13,680 nt of DNA, taken from positions 1 to 13,680 of the forward strand of contig NZ_CALUCZ010000029.1 of NCBI RefSeq assembly GCF_943914685.1, in the 5' to 3' direction. Made by a program: the position numbers and the translations under genes. The number at the start of each line of letters is the position of its first letter. The stretch's first letter is position 1. Below the pieces are notes generated by a model. The model was not told the DNA's origin, searched no databases, and worked only from the letters and a program-made list of their open reading frames with translations. Source of the DNA: an uncultured Mobiluncus sp. GTDB taxonomy: Bacteria; Actinomycetota; Actinomycetes; Actinomycetales; Actinomycetaceae. Shown here piece by piece: positions 13,503 through 13,680 of the stretch.

Positions 13503-13680
13503 GGTCGTTTTCCCCCTCTTTGGGATTAAGTGTAGCTCTCCGAGCCAAATTCCACGCTCAAAATCAGGAATTTACACCCTAAAAAGCCGACCCGGTTTGA
13601 TGGGGATAGTCACGCGATTAAAAACGGGTTAAGTAACATTTTGTGTGTCTTTATTTCGGGTTTTTCTTTGCGGTGTAAGG

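Noticed and set aside
13503..13680. Promoter for the HemE-like gene or start of another gene at the right edge.
   Set aside because: AT-rich sequence with scattered TA-rich hexamers but no -35/-10 pair with proper spacing and no open frame of note.

Overview
The window is a [NiFe]-hydrogenase locus from an actinobacterium. Moderately high-GC coding sequence, actinobacterial-style protein sequences and a HAIR-like (HspR) operator all point that way. The gene set would suit an anaerobic or microaerophilic member of the Actinomycetaceae, but that placement is inference. I see no tRNA, rRNA, CRISPR array, insertion sequence or other mobile-element signature.

Layout. hypF lies on the minus strand (132-2426) and diverges from hypA-hypB (2546-3686). 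After a 127-base gap with a likely promoter comes a tightly packed structural operon. It encodes a Tat-exported small subunit (3814-5025), a large subunit (5025-6767, start overlapping the previous stop), a cytochrome b subunit with an unusual N-terminal domain (6764-8098, ATGA overlap) and the maturation protease (8109-8747). A second hypA follows on the minus strand (8780-9175). It converges on the protease gene and diverges, with only 23 bases between start codons, from a degenerate large-subunit paralogue (9199-10452). That paralogue is followed by a hypC variant (10514-10741). Two small membrane proteins of unknown function form a pair (10891-11277, 11288-11647) closed by a strong intrinsic terminator. 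Beyond it, on the minus strand, lie an Hsp20 chaperone gene with both a CIRCE and a HAIR-like operator, and a HemE-family gene that has lost most active-site residues.

How it fits together. HypF makes the cyanide ligands of the Fe(CN)2CO centre, HypA/HypB deliver nickel, HypC carries the iron centre, and HyaD cuts the large-subunit C-terminus after metal insertion. The folded dimer is exported by the Tat signal of the small subunit and linked to the quinone pool by cytochrome b. hypD and hypE, needed for the same pathway, are not in the window.

The most unusual feature is the cytochrome b subunit. Its first ~210 residues look like the nucleotide-binding (N) domain of a P-type cation ATPase, with no phosphorylation or actuator domain, joined to a four-helix HyaC-type cytochrome. 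This would place a possible ATP/ADP-sensing module on the cytoplasmic face of a hydrogenase. Also notable are the variant maturation set (second hypA, degenerate large subunit, HypC with His replaced by Gln), the small membrane-protein pair, and the catalytically stripped HemE homologue.
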